Positions 11,874-24,346 of a stretch of 64,000 bases of DNA are shown one piece after another. Within the stretch, counting starts at the first letter, position 1. Each line of letters starts with the position of its first letter. The DNA is from Ophthalmolycus amberensis. Taxonomy: Eukaryota; Chordata; Actinopteri; Perciformes; Zoarcidae. The translations under genes were made by a program, and so were the position numbers. The notes under the pieces are model-generated. The model made no database searches. It was not told the origin of the DNA and was given only the letters and a program-made list of their open reading frames with translations. The stretch covers positions 496,001 to 560,000 of the forward strand of contig JAFEUB010000285.1 in NCBI GenBank assembly GCA_024529925.1, written 5' to 3'.

Positions 11874-11874
<1 letters not shown>
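11035..11874 (-). mobile_element. L2-clade LINE reverse transcriptase, 5'-truncated
   Basis: An open frame of 279 codons plus stop on the minus strand encodes the C-terminal part of a non-LTR reverse transcriptase. It starts at the catalytic Asp-Asp of the YADD box: DDTQLYI reads from 11,874, although the first Met is at 11,826. Recognisable motifs are SSRLDYCNALF, KLQYIQNSAARIL, LHWLPV and WNSLPDHLR, typical of fish L2/Maui-type elements. The conserved tail LKTFLFRKAFLT ends in TAA at 11,037. The 5' side is cut exactly at a (TG)n microsatellite, so it cannot make a working enzyme. The open frame suggests a young insertion. Confidence 0.85.

Positions 11875-11925
<51 letters not shown>
11875..11925 (+). 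repeat. (TG)n microsatellite
   Basis: About 25 perfect TG units directly abut the broken catalytic motif of the L2 fragment, with no intervening bases. The small open frame reading through it is a dinucleotide artefact. Confidence 0.95.
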
Positions 11926-11926
<1 letters not shown>

Positions 11927-13009
11927 CTGGAGCATGCCTTTAGGCAAAAGCGCTGCTTGACCCTGCCTACAAAACCAAAGCAGCTGGGGCAGTTAGAAGA
12001 AAGGCTTCATCCCAGCAGGAGGATGCTCTTACATGTGCATCCGAGACGCTGCTGTTGTTGAACACCTTCCTATGACGATGCATACAAATCGTCTCCTAAA
12101 TGTTCTCCATCAGGCGCATAAACCATGTGTCGCTGGTTGCCAGGCCGGTAACCAGGCATCAGCTTTTGGTTGCTGGAACTGAAATTATGGTTGCCATTTT
12201 TAGTCGCCTTATATTTTGAGCAGTTAAACATTCTTATGCGTCATCTTAGTAATGACAATGTAACATGAAATAATAAAAGCTTTATTGCAGTAAAATTCTT
12301 TGTAGTCTGCGATTCATCTGATACTTTACAGACTTCCTCATCAGTCGACGTGTCCACCATCAGTGCCTGCCCCTGAGGGCAAACAAAGGACGAGAATTGG
12401 TTGCCGATTTTTCAAAATGGCTGCCAATGCTCAAAAGAAATTGATGAAGTGGACTGGGCACATTTCTGTCTCACGGTTCTTGATTGTTAATTAAGATAAA
12501 TGTGGGTGCTTCAGCAGCACAAGGACAGAAATAAGTACAGATAAATAGAGAAAGGTAAAACATATATTACAAGTATCTAAAAACACTTAAATAGTATACA
12601 GTGCGAAATTAAGTAAAACCCCTCAACTCGCTGATGGACTCGCCTCTTTTGTCGAGTCGTGACATTTACACTGCAAAGGCATCGGGGCTTGTGGGAAATG
12701 GTGTTGGTTAAAAGTAGAAACTACGAACAGAGAGGTCGGGACAGAAATATGAAGTAAACATTGACATTATATCTTTTTTTTCCTTCTTATCCAAACATAC
12801 AAAGCGATGATCACAACATAATGTTGAGAAAGACTCTGTTCCAAGGCTGTGTAAGTAGTCATTGGAGTAAGGTTACGTCTAGAACAAAACCCCTGAAGTT
12901 TCAGATTCATTTCAGCTCTGCGTTTTCTTCTGGTGCGGCTTTTCATGAGACTTTAGAACCTCGGTAAGAGCATTAGTGAGGTCGAGGTCGAGTGACAGAG
13001 CCTGGCTCG
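11926..13009. other. Non-coding, probable intron of ctnnd2
   Basis: No exon, RNA gene or named repeat was recognised here. The sequence is moderately AT-rich. It is inferred to be the 3' part of the intron before the first visible ctnnd2 exon, because the upstream exons of that gene are not found in the window. Confidence 0.5.
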
Positions 13010-13262
13010 CAGTCGGCGTTCCAGTTCATCCCAAAGGTTTCAGATGACATTTAGCTCAGGACTTTGAGCAGGAGAGTCAAGTACTTCCACACAAGAACTG
13101 GGAATACCATTTCTCTATGCAGCGGGCTTTGTACACTGGGGTCTTGTTGAAACAAGAAAGAGCCAAACACACACTGTTGGAAAGAAACTGTTGTCTGAAA
13201 CGTCAATGCATGCTGTAGCGTTAAGATTACCCTTCATTTTCAAAACATGGAAAACAGCCCCA
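13010..13262 (-). mobile_element. Tc1/mariner transposase remnant (C-terminal part)
   Basis: Read on the minus strand with frame changes, this segment resembles the distal part of a fish Tc1/mariner DDE transposase. An FLFQQD-like stretch with the second catalytic Asp lies near 13,150. A degraded PAQSPDLNPIEHLWDELE-like end lies near 13,020-13,080. Stops and small indels break the frame. Only the last third survives; no terminal inverted repeat was seen on either side. It is dead and has no expected function. Confidence 0.65.
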
Positions 13263-13622
13263 AAACTGAAGTACACAATACAATATAAGTACATATAGGA
13301 AAAAGATTTGTCTTATGAGGAAATGTTTTCAATTTCTTTTCAAGAAATGCCACGAATTGGCATTGAAGCAGACTATTTTCTTCCTTGTTTTATGTACCAA
13401 TAGAAATGTCTTTGTAGCATCCTAACTATTAAACCCTAACCCTACTGGCACACAGTGAATACATACATTTAAATATGTGTATTTCATGCGCCTAACTTAG
13501 CTTTTTTGTTCTATTTTTGATTTATCTCGAACCTTGGTTTCTGTCTCTTTCTTTTTCCCTGGTGAGCATTTTAAATCATGGCGACAGCAGGGAGACAAGC
13601 TGGCCTAATAACGAGTTCAGCT

Positions 13623-13655
13623 ACACACACACACACACGCACACACATACACACA
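13623..13655 (+). repeat. Imperfect (CA)n microsatellite before exon A
   Basis: A CA-rich stretch interrupted by GC and AT ends about 55 bp before the exon A acceptor. Further CACA-rich sequence follows up to the polypyrimidine tract. CA repeats are known hnRNP L binding sites; any splicing effect here is inference. Confidence 0.85.
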
Positions 13656-13710
13656 AATCTACCACTGCACACTTCACAACACACTGCATTGTCTCTGTGT
13701 GTCTCCGTAG

Positions 13711-13843
13711 GGAGTTCGGCTGGAGGGATCCAGAGCTGCCGGAGGTGATCCAGATGTTGCAGCATCAGTTCCCATCGGTCCAGTCCAACGCCGCGGCCTA
13801 CCTCCAGCACCTCTGCTTTGGCGACAACAAGATTAAATCTGAG
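13711..13843 (+). CDS. ctnnd2: ctnnd2 exon A: start of armadillo domain
   Basis: This is a 133-bp exon with acceptor ...CCGTAG at 13,710 and donor GAG|GTATTG at 13,843. The first base completes a split codon (probably Arg), then EFGWRDPELPEVIQML follows. It encodes the first armadillo repeat, ending FGDNKIKSE in phase 0. In the p120 family this repeat starts the groove that holds the cadherin juxtamembrane peptide. The open frame before the acceptor runs through a CA repeat and is not coding. Confidence 0.96.
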
Positions 13844-14463
13844 GTATTGATCTTTGAGGAGAAACCACACCATTACATCTTACATTACATTACAGTCACA
13901 CACCAAGAAAGAGGCGCTCACAGACAGAGGATTGAATTCCCAAACTCTGCTTGGCCCTAACTCACCGCATGCATAGGTTCGGCTCTTATTCAGAGTTGGT
14001 GACCTCCAGTAAAAAATGCAATCAAAACACATACAAAAACATACTTTCCAGCTATTTCCTGTAGAGCGCAGATGGAAATGCAGATGATCCCGTGTTTGAT
14101 TTTTCTGCCGGAGTTTTGAAAAGTTCAGCTGAACATTGTTTCTGGCTGCTGTTGAGTTTTTCAAGTGGATGTTTCAGTGCTTGGAGTACCACAGGCAAGA
14201 ACGCAGGGGGGACAAGGGTGCTCAACTAAGAGTGAGTGGGTGTGCTCGCCTTAAAGTATTTTTGATGGTCATGCAACAGACCAATGGAGGAATAACGCAA
14301 CAACAATTCCACAGTGCTTTCTGCTGCCGGGTCTGCACGCCGATTACAATAGAAATCCAGCGATGTACAGGAGATATCTTACAGTAACAGAAATGCTAGA
14401 AATATACACATTGACAAAATCTTTGTTTCACCAATTCAGCATTTGTCAGAGAGAGAGAGAGAG

Positions 14464-15018
14464 ACCATATACAAGAAGTGATTTCACCCACTGTATTAAA
14501 GGACTATTCTTTTGATGCCTCAAGTTCGGCATTTTTGCTGTCGCCATCTTGGTTTTTGGCGATAGACATCTTGTTTTTTGAAGCCAGAAGTGACACGAGA
14601 GGGTGGAGTTAAGTACAACCGAACACTGGATAAGACATTTTAAGGCGAGCGAATTGTTACAATTATCTTTCATGAACTGAAAAGGTACTGTGAGAGGGTT
14701 AAAGTTGTAAGAAAACTCCCAGACCGGACAACTCCGTAGTAACTACCTGTCAATCAAAAGGTAGCCACGCCCCAAAGCATACTCATCAATGACTAAAAGA
14801 ACACCGTGCTGTGTTGAAGACTTGAAACTAGCGATTGAGACCATAAACTCATGTTTACTGAGGTAATACATCAAGTGAGAAGTAGAGTCATTTTCTCATA
14901 GACTTCTATGACATCAGACTTCTTTTTGAAACCAGAGGAGTCGCCCCCTGATGGCCATTAGAGAGAATGCAAGTTTAAGGCACCTCTGCATTGACTTCAC
15001 TTTACAGAACCGGAGAGA
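14464..15018 (-). mobile_element. Interspersed repeat family A, copy 1
   Basis: This is a non-coding repeat recognised by shared blocks, in + orientation: a GGGGGCGACTCCTCTGG end, ATGAGTTTATGGTCTCAATCG in the middle, and a TATATACAGTCTATG end. Copies also occur at ~16.1-16.5, 35.5-36.0, 38.5-39.0, 53.8-54.4 and 56.3-56.6 kb. This copy is inverted. The boundaries are approximate. It is probably a non-autonomous DNA element or SINE-like repeat; the family is not named. Confidence 0.75.
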
Positions 15019-16057
15019 CCAAGAAGGCCAAACACTCTCAAACATCTTCGTTCATGTAGGCCAAGCAACACATGAATAGCTTGACACATTGTCAATGACC
15101 AGACGCTTACGAGGCAGGTTGTAAATACACCCATTATTCAACGTGCTTCTGCCTAAGTAGTGAAAAATTGGTCATGTCTTTATTGAAAGGAAACTCTGTC
15201 CCACGCGTGCAGCTGCTCCACCAAGGTCCACATGAGACGCATTACCTCTTCATTACGCACACCCAACAGTCTATCCCTCCGTCCTCTAGAGCCGCCGTCA
15301 CTCAGTGTCTCTGTTCCGTCCGTCTCTTCAATGTCAACTCAATTCAGCTCAATTCCACTTCATTAATCCCCACGGAGACGATGGATTTGAGGGCAAACAA
15401 AGTTCTTCAAACAGCAATCAGCCAACAGGCATTAGAGATAGAGAGAGACAGATGAGAAGGATGACTGATGTTGAAATTGTGTTGAAGAATGGCGTGCAGC
15501 ATTTAGAGCGGTGGCTGCCAAACTCACAACCCACAGGCCAGATTGTTTTTCGCCCTTGAGAGAGATGCCCGAATGGTGAAATAATAGACGGGCTGCTGAG
15601 GGACGTGTATATGGCTGTTCAGTCTCCTAGCACCGGATGCACCGTACAGATGTGCTGCTGTGTGCTCGACCTGTTCTGTTAGTTGTTATGTCCCTGCTTC
15701 TGTGTCACTAAGGACAATCATTTTGCAATTAATAGTTTTAATAAGTTTCTGTTTTTTAACAACTCATCGCTCAATGACTCTAGGGAAATGAAGAAGATGT
15801 TAGCATCCAGCAGCAAAGAGTGAACTGCAGTCAACGAGCCATAGTTTGTCCACATGCTCGACTCAGTTCGCAGAGCCCTGAAGCCCCGCCACCGCTGCTA
15901 CAAAGAGCGCTATCGCTATATTAAATGTATTCATATTGAACCTGTCGCGTGTCCAAATTGCAGCGACTTCGACACTGCATGTCCTTGGGTCCCCAGCAAT
16001 ACACAGCCAAGTGTCAATTAGTTCAGATGGACATTTCTCAAGATATGCTAAAAACCA

Positions 16058-16485
16058 GCCGGCAAACTTCGGTTCTGCCGAGTGAAGACAAAGCAGAAGT
16101 GTCTTAAAACTTACATTCTCTCTACTGGCCATCGGGGGGCGACTCCTCTGGTTGCAAAAAGAAGTGCGATTGCATGAAATCTATGAGAAAATGACTTCTC
16201 ACTCAGTAAACATTGTAAACATGAGGTTATGGTCTCAATCGCTAGTTTCAAGTCTTCAATACAGCATGATGTTCATTTCGTAAATTATGGTCCATTTAGA
16301 GTCAAATGGACCATAAAGCGGAGTATGCTTTAGGGCGGGGCCACTGTGATTGGCAGGTCTCACTGGTTGCAATAAGTCAAGATGGCGAAGGCCAAATTGC
16401 CGAACTCGAGGCTTCATAACGGCAGTCCACAAACCAATGGGTGACGTCACGATGACTACGTCCACTTCTTATATACAGTCTATGC
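16058..16485 (+). mobile_element. Interspersed repeat family A, copy 2
   Basis: This plus-orientation copy carries the GGGGGCGACTCCTCTGG block near 16,134 and the TATATACAGTCTATG end at ~16,471-16,485. It lies about 1 kb from the inverted copy 1 in the same intron, so the intron RNA could form a long duplex. Confidence 0.75.
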
Positions 16486-17125
16486 TAAAAACACACACAC
16501 ACAGACACACACACACATACAGACAGAGATTCCTTGCTTCATAGTTGGATAGCAGAGTGATTCTTTTCTTTGACACAACCCAGTCATTACAGGGTCTGTT
16601 ACTTGAGGATCCAACATCTAGAGTCTGAGGAATCCCTTTTTGTTTGTTTGATATTGTCCTCCAAAGTGAATCAGCTGTTACAGCCTTCATGCCGACGTAC
16701 CTTTATCTGGAGCACGAAAGACACAATGTACAAGCACGACGGCCTTTCTTCACTAACGCGTCCCTTGTTTCTACAGAAAGCAGGCGGTCTGCCCTACATT
16801 TTCTCTTTGTCTAGACGGAGGAAAGCAGCGAGCGCTGCAGACACTTAGCATGGGACAGATGGAAGAGTGGCTGTTATTTGAATGTATCAGTGCCACAGTG
16901 CCTGTCACCCTATTAAAAAAGTGAAAAAATAAGGTTTACATGATAGCAGTTTCTCAGCAGCATCAGAAGTGGGAAATAATGTTCTGTCGTTCACATGAAC
17001 AAGCCCTGATATTGTTTAGATACTTATATTGATTATTTTGTTGGCGGGAAATTGGTCCAAACGCACAGAACTTGTGTTTCCCGTGACGGCCCCCTGAACT
17101 ACATCCTCCCTCCTCTGTCTGTCAG

Positions 17126-17339
17126 ATCCGGCGGCAGGGTGGCATCCAGCTGCTGGTGGACTTGCTGGACCACCGGATGAACGACGTGCACCGCAGCGCC
17201 TGCGGAGCCCTGAGGAACCTGGTGTACGGCAAAGCCAACGACGACAACAAGATCGCCCTGAAGAACTGCGGGGGCATCCCGGCTCTGGTGCGACTGCTCC
17301 GGAAGACCACAGACGTGGAGATCCGGGAGCTGCTCACAG
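17126..17339 (+). CDS. ctnnd2: ctnnd2 exon B: armadillo repeats 1-3 region
   Basis: This 214-bp exon has acceptor ...CTGTCAG at 17,125 and donor ACAG|GTAAAA. It starts in phase 0 with IRRQGGIQLLVDLLDHR and runs through CGALRNLVYGK, DDNKIALKNCGGIPALVRLL to EIRELLTG, ending after the first base of a Gly codon. The repeating helical signature (GGI.LLV.LL, A.GALRNL) is the armadillo pattern. There is no premature stop. An open frame continues past the donor by chance. Confidence 0.97.
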
Positions 17340-18177
17340 GTAAAACCACCATGCAGCTGGTCATGCTAAAAGCTCGACCCAGAGGTCACATTTTCAGGTG
17401 CACAAGTTTCTTTCGATTACTTCTCGTTCTGAAATGGCAGCTTACAGCTCAGCCTGTTGGCAAAGATGTCTTTTATAACGAGTGAATGAAAAATGCAAAA
17501 TCTATGAAGGGAAATAACTCCATACACTCCCATATAACCAGGGCTGTGTTGAGTCTACAGTTTGAATCTTTACTATTTTCAAATATTTTAAATTGATTGA
17601 AACCTTGGTAACATTGTCAATGAGGCCAAATGTCTATAATGCATTCAAGACAAACATATAATGCATTATAATCTGCTTGTGTGCACTGTATAATTATAGT
17701 TAAAGTACTCATAAATATTCATCATGCTTTATGACAATAATCATAACACGTTATAAGGCATTATATTTGCTTCATAATTGCTGGTCTCTCACTGACTTTT
17801 TCTTTATGCAATAGATTTTCCCCATACTTGTAATACATAATAATCTTTTAATAATGCATTACTTTAAGAAGCATGATTAATGTCACAGCATACTGTTAGA
17901 AGTGTGAACGAATAAAACCAGAAAAGAAGAAAAGTTCATGTTATATTACAATATTTGCAGCTTCGTGTTTGAAATCAATTATTTTGAGTAAAGTAATCCA
18001 CAAATACAATCAACTTGCATTTATATCCAGGCACAAACATACAGACACATGATTATAATGTGCCTCTCATGTACAACCACACACACTGCGAAGATGTGGA
18101 GAAGGAGAAACATTCACTGAGTATCCGGCTCTACAACACACAAAACACACTGTACTCTGTACTACACGTGAGCACAA

Positions 18178-18181
<4 letters not shown>

Positions 18182-18212
<31 letters not shown>
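18182..18212 (+). repeat. (CA)n microsatellite
   Basis: A perfect run of about 15 CA units in intron B-C. It creates spurious open frames on both strands. Confidence 0.95.
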
Positions 18213-18214
<2 letters not shown>

Positions 18215-18634
18215 AGAGAATTGTTTGCGACCTGCCTGCTTCCCAGCACTCATCGAGTACTGTTGACTTGTCAAAATAAGATTCTGTGGAAAGGGCTGCA
18301 CTGCACTATCAACAGAAGGTTTGTGTTCTCCCTCAGTAAACACAAATATCGTCCACGTTGTAAAAAGTGTAGTCAGGATTGACTATTTTGAGTTTCTAAA
18401 CCCACCGATCATTCCAATCCTGGAGTCAAATGAGAACAAATGGATTTCTCTTAGCATCGCCCACACTCATGAAAACACCTCTGCTGTAGGGCCTGTCAGA
18501 AGCACATTGTTTCAAGGCTTGTCAGAAAGCAGGATTTGAGTTATTTCTGCTTTCTAGGACCGTTTACATTGTAAACAGTGTGTTTTAGGCTGACATTAGG
18601 AAGAAGTGAAGGCTAGAGCCCTTATGTATTAGAC

Positions 18635-19083
18635 CAGGGGTCTCAAACTCCCGGCCCGCGGACCGAATCCGGCCCGCCACGTCATTTTATGTGGCCCGCG
18701 AATCCGTCAGCAAAAAATAAAAATAAAGTTTAAAAAATAAAAAAATAAAAATTCTTTTTTTTAAGTTAGACTTGACAATAAAAAATATCCCCACACTCGA
18801 CATTATGAGATAGAAAGTCGAAGTTATGAGATAGAAAGTCATAACTATGATAGAAAGTCAAAATGATGAGATACTTAAACACACAGTCATAGAAGCAGCT
18901 CTTTGGCTGGTTACTGTACATTTGACATGGAAATGTATTGTGAGTACATTGAAGACTACTTTAAACTGTGAATGCAGAGAGTTATTTAACAATATGTTAC
19001 GAGTAGTTACATTTACAACCGGCCCTTTGTGGGCGACCATGATGCTGATGTGGCCCGGAGTGAAAATGAGTTTGAGAGCCCTG
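18635..19083. mobile_element. hAT-type MITE with 8-bp target duplication
   Basis: The ends CAGGGGTCTCAAACTC and GAGTTTGAGAGCCCTG are near-perfect terminal inverted repeats (one mismatch in 16). The element is flanked by the direct 8-bp duplication TATTAGAC at 18,627-18,634 and 19,084-19,091, the hallmark of hAT transposition. GGCCCGCGG-type blocks inside both ends match the widespread vertebrate hAT MITE style. Length is 449 bp, with no transposase. Confidence 0.92.
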
Positions 19084-20449
19084 TATTAGACTGTGATCAG
19101 TAGAAGGACATCATGACTTTTGGGCCAATTAAGGATTTGGCATCAGGATTGATCCGACCAACTTGGACCAAGTGTGCTACATTGTGGGCCAGTTGGTGCA
19201 GACGACCGGTAGTTAAAAATCTATTTTTAACGTTCAAACTGTGGAAACAGAAAAGCTCTTCAACAACAGATGGAGTTCATGGATGGATCCGTTGACGTGA
19301 AAGCGGAGTACTAACCCTCTACTGAGAATGCATTATTTAATATTCCGACTCATTGGTGTTTGAGATCATTAGAGATTATCTCATTCTTCACTGTCCTCCA
19401 GGTCTCCCCACATTTCTTGATCCCGTCATTTTCTCCATTATCTCATCCAAATGAGGCTGACAGTCCGCTATTTCTTAGCCTTTTCAATGCAAACTGATTG
19501 GATGGAGGACCGTTTGTGTTTTGGTACAGGAAACGCGGACATTGACGTTATCACAGGATTTTGGGGGTGGCCCGACGTGACTCTTATCGTAGCCTATCTG
19601 TAGTCCAGTGTTTTCTACCCACTTCCTGACGATTAAAACAAAAATGGAGAATTGGAGAGTGTAATGTTAGCCAGAGCTAGCAAAATGTCAGCAATTCTTT
19701 TTCAGCTATGACTGACAGATTGGATGATTCCGCCAACGTTGAGTGTAGTACATCTGACTTTTTAACAAGACCACAGTTTTCGCTTTCACAATTAACATTT
19801 GTAGGGTTAGTAATCGAAACCCTGGTCTTTTCCTTACCTTCACCAAGTCCTTTGGTCGTCTATCATACTATGACCAACGTTTACGTGCCGCAACTTCAAC
19901 ACTCGCGAGATGTAAACATGTGAATCCGTCCTTATCGTTACCTTCCATCCCACATGATGTGAAGGCAGGCTCAGCTACCGAGTGTCCAACTCCGCTCTTA
20001 CAATCACATTTATACCGTCCTTGCAAACTGTCCCCGTGCCCCACAAAGGCCCTTGAGCCTTCATCCACTCTCCTAATTATTTACAGCAGTACTTCTCATC
20101 GGGGTCACATGAGATTTCTGGTGAGGGACAAACATTTTAAGCATCATTCGTGGTAATGAGAGACAGCCATGAATACTGACGCGCACCCAAACCGAGCGCA
20201 GGGAACCGATGAAACCGAGATATACCAACACATGCGCCACACATATATGTTTATATGACTTTAGTGAGTATAGAAAAAGGGTTTAGGCTTAGCAGAGATG
20301 GAAATAAAAGATTGTTTTTGGTACGCTGCCAGAGTCTTAAAGAAGATTACCATATAAATTACAGCAGAAATTCAAAGCACGGGGCACAGAAATCCCTCCT
20401 GTCACAAATTAATCAGTTGAACGGCCGACCGGACGCAGACAGACTCTCT

Positions 20450-20453
<4 letters not shown>

Positions 20454-20495
<42 letters not shown>
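20454..20495 (+). repeat. (CT)n microsatellite
   Basis: About 21 CT units within a longer pyrimidine-rich stretch (20,430-20,670). Nothing coding was found nearby. Confidence 0.92.
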
Positions 20496-20498
<3 letters not shown>

Positions 20499-21780
20499 GA
20501 CCCAGAGGAAATAACTATCTCTCCCCCTGTTTCCTAAACTCTCTCGCGTAATTGGTCTCCCATTCTCCTCCTGTCCTCTTTGCCTTTCTCTGTCTCCACT
20601 TTTTCCACTCTTTCTCTATAAATCGCCTAACCTCCCTGCCTCTCTTCCTGCCTCTCTCTCTCTCTCTGGTGAGCATTTTGAGTCAGGATCACAGTGGGAA
20701 GTCAAGCTGCCTGGCTTGCTAGCTACAGATTCAGCTACCCACACAAATGCGAAGTTTGTTTGATGGCACAAAAAGTAAAAAAAAAAGAAAAGGTTGTTGT
20801 GCTCTCTTTCTTTTTCTCTCCTTTCGGTTTAATAATTTCTCTCTCTCTCTCTCTTTTCCATGCCCGTTCAGAACTGAAGATGATTATCTTGAGGGAATAA
20901 AGCTGCTTTGAAAGGACAGATATTAGCTCTACCTGCACATTCGATGCAGCTTACATCGCAGCGTAGTGTGATTGCTTGGATGTATTCATGTGATTTGTAA
21001 GCGGGTATTTTCTGAGGTTGTCAAAGACAATTACTGCCTGTAAGTGTTTTTGTAGCTCACTTACAGCAAAAGTCTTTGTGTATCTCAGTTTTGATCTTCA
21101 ATTATTGATCCTGGCTTGAACTAGGAAGTGGTTTATGAAATATTGATTCATTTTGTTTTAAATGCATTCAGAAACGGAAAGGAGTAATTATTGACAGAGG
21201 AAATGCCAACAGCGTGAAATCTTCCCTCTCTGACTCTCAGAGCGCTGCGCTTCCTTGAACTTCTTTTCAAGATGTTGCACATCATCACTGGCTGTTGTTC
21301 CACTTGTCATCACAAAGCAACTTTCTCCTCCAGTCACAGCAGAGCACATCATCGTAAGTGGCAGGTCTGGATTGCTCCTGTTTGCTGTCAGCTCCCCTAT
21401 AAGCAGATATAGACGTCGTCAGGCTCACACCGTGATGGGAACTCTCCGCAGTCTGGATGCCATCTGGTCGCCATGCTCATCCAGCTTAGGCAAAGCAAAG
21501 AGGTGTAGAGCGGCGTCTCGGAGGAAGGGGGGAAACACAGGCGACTGCAATAAACATTAAGACGGGTTAAGGTCGGTGCCATCAAGTCATCGGAACATGT
21601 GTTATACTAGTTCCCTGCAACACATGCTGTATATAGTGCTCCATATAGTTCAAACATGAACTATGTAGAAACTAATATTAGTCCACATCTTTATAAAAAT
21701 AATTTCTAATATAGAAATAAAAGAACTTGATGCTGGAGTACAGAAAGGAGGTCGGCACTAAGGTGTAGTTAAGTCACCTA

Positions 21781-22077
21781 AAAATCTATATCAGTTAAGT
21801 GTACGCTATATTTAGAATATTTTCACTGCTTTACCTTGAAGTCAGACGTGGGAACTGAAGCCGTTATATCCATCTCTGCTCTCTTCAAAGCCACCAGACT
21901 CCTTTGACAAAAGCTGTTTGAGTTACCGTGAAAATGTCTGTCTTTGTCGATGGAGTCTGTGGCTTTGAACAGAGCAATAGAACAGGTTTGCTATACCTTG
22001 TCGGAAAGGGCTGTCTGACGGCAAGGTATGGTGAAAATATTCAAAATATAGTGTACACTTAAACTGATATCGATTTT
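21781..22077. mobile_element. Fold-back (long inverted-repeat) element
   Basis: The left arm 21,781-21,908 and right arm 21,946-22,077 are reverse complements along nearly their whole length, with mismatches and small indels, around a ~37-bp centre. Matching blocks include ATATCAGTT(T)AAGTGTAC, GAATATTTTCAC, GTCAGAC and CAAAGCCAC. Such structure is typical of hairpin MITEs. The ends may extend further at lower similarity. No coding content. Confidence 0.85.
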
Positions 22078-24287
22078 ATTTATGTGTCTAGTTACCTTTT
22101 GCTGCTGCATCCACAGTGCATTGTTTAGCTCCCGTGCTGGTACTCCTGCCTGTTTCTCCAGACTGGGGCGATGCCGATACACAAGTCCCACATTCAAAAG
22201 TTATACTGTTCTTACTTTATTTTAAACTGGACTTTTAATGCAGTTCCTCAGTAAAAGGTTGACCCGCTCAACCCGTTTCATAATTGCAGGTAAATCATAT
22301 TTTAATCTGTCAACACCAGATTGAAACGTGAGCAAAATGCACGTCTGGTATTATTACAGTAGTTTATCAGTGTGTCAGTCTTTCCTTTCGGCCCGCCTGC
22401 ATCGGCAGAATACCTGCAACACTAAAGATGGAATCAGATACGATACGATGAATAAATGAAGACGTAACGCTGCAGTAGCAGGCTTGGTAGCCGAGTTTAA
22501 TTCCAGCCTTGGGACCTTTGTTGCATCTCACACGCCTCTCTCTCTGCAACCCCCATTTTCAGTCAGCCTCAAATAATGGCCAAAATGCCAAATATATCCT
22601 AGAAAATATCAAAAATACAGTACAGTAGCAGAGGTATAGAGCTTTACATCTTTGCTGGTTGACCTTGATGTGATCTACGGAATACTGCTTAGCTACACTG
22701 TTTTTAATGACGATGTCATTAAAGGACCCAAACTGAACAAACATGATTCCACGCTACGACCGAGGCTCATTAACACAAAGCCGGAGGCCTTTGTGGACCA
22801 AGTGATTGACGGTGATCGACGCTCACCTCATTATGAAAACAAAGAGCAGAGCTTTACGCCTCAGGTTTCTAGATTGAGGGCAATAAATGTGTGCAAAAAT
22901 TGATGGCTACCAAATTAAGCCCTTTCCTCTCTGATGCCTGCATAAATACCGTGAGCGCTGGGACTCCGAAGTGCAGCGCGTTTACTGTTATACTGTGTCA
23001 GTAGTTACAGTGTGCAAAGTTGTCTTCATCTGAGAGACACATTCAGCTGACAGCTCTTCTGCTTTATTCTAAGAATTGATATGTCACTATGTTGATATTA
23101 TGCTAATATATGGATGTCATGATAGGGGGAGAGCAGGGTCGGTTGGGACACAAAGTAACCTTCCGTTACTCAGACTACTTGGAAAGAAGTTGATCCCTGA
23201 AGAGATACAGGTGTCCGAGAGAGCGACCCACAAGTGAATGGCAACATTTTGTTGAATGTACAAGGAGTGCTTTTTCCCAAAATTCTTCCTCCCGGGGATG
23301 GTTACTTGATTTCAAAAAGGAATATATTATTTTTTTATTAACACCTTTGATTGTACAATGTACTTGTTCACACATTTCTTTGAGAAAAATAAACATTTGT
23401 AAAATTATTATATTTCCATAAATTACTGAGATTTGGAATTTGGCTATACATAATATGTATTGTGCATGTGGCATAACTAGAAACAGTATGGTAGAAGAAC
23501 AATAACTAAAGATCCAAAGATACTAACAAGCTGTAGTCATCAGCCTTCTACTGACCCGTTGACATGAAATGCAGTTTGCACGGTGCCTGTCTCTCTCTTG
23601 TGACAAAGGCACCCCGCTGTCTTCACGGTCACATCCTCAGTGTGGGCTCTTCAGAGATGCTGCGCACAAATCATGGTTACAAGCAGCTCCTGAAGGTGCT
23701 GACACATCGGGGATGATGTACAGAGAGTAGGTCATTCGTGCCAAATGAATCACTTTAGAGTGAGCAGGTTACAGAGATATGATAATGGTGTTATTGATCA
23801 GAGAAATGTACTCATAGCAGCAGTCTGTTATTCATGGAAATGTTTTTTTATTCATAGAATCAGTCTGATATTAATATAAACTGTTTTTCAAAGCAACGGT
23901 CTCTTATTCTTTTGAGCGATTTCCAACACCAGCAAAGTCCAGCAAATTGGAAAAACACAACAAAAAACACTCAAAGAAACACACTTTGTACAAATTCTTT
24001 AAAGGTATTTTGACAAGAACAAGAGTCCACAAAGAAACACGACAAAATGCATCGGGAGAATTGGGGAACAGGAGAGAAAAATAAAGAGAAAACAAAGACA
24101 TGTGCCACGATGTTGCAGAAGAGAGAAATACAACAGGGGAGTGAAGATAAAGATGGGGAATGGTTAAGAGACAAAGAGAGATTGCCATCATATTCATTTC
24201 CCCTTCCACCATATAACAGCGCATTGCTGCCACTCATGATGTAAGGCTGAGGCAATTAACCCCCTTCATCTGTCATACACTCATGGC

Positions 24288-24290
<3 letters not shown>

Positions 24291-24345
<55 letters not shown>
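24291..24345 (+). repeat. (GT)n microsatellite
   Basis: A perfect run of 27 GT units in intron B-C. Confidence 0.95.

Positions 24346-24346
<1 letters not shown>

Larger units (their letters stand above)
13844..17125 (+). other. Intron A-B (3282 bp)
   Basis: The intron holds two copies of an interspersed repeat family in opposite orientation (14,464-15,018 minus; 16,058-16,485 plus), a short GA run at ~14,449 and a CA/GA-rich microsatellite at ~16,490-16,530. The stretch 15,868-16,058 just before the second copy may belong to another fish repeat. No exon-like segment was seen. Confidence 0.85.

Noticed and set aside
13571..13960. 147- and 100-codon frames around ctnnd2 exon A
   Set aside because: They run through the CA repeat and past the splice sites. 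Only 13,711-13,843 fits the protein family and splice signals.
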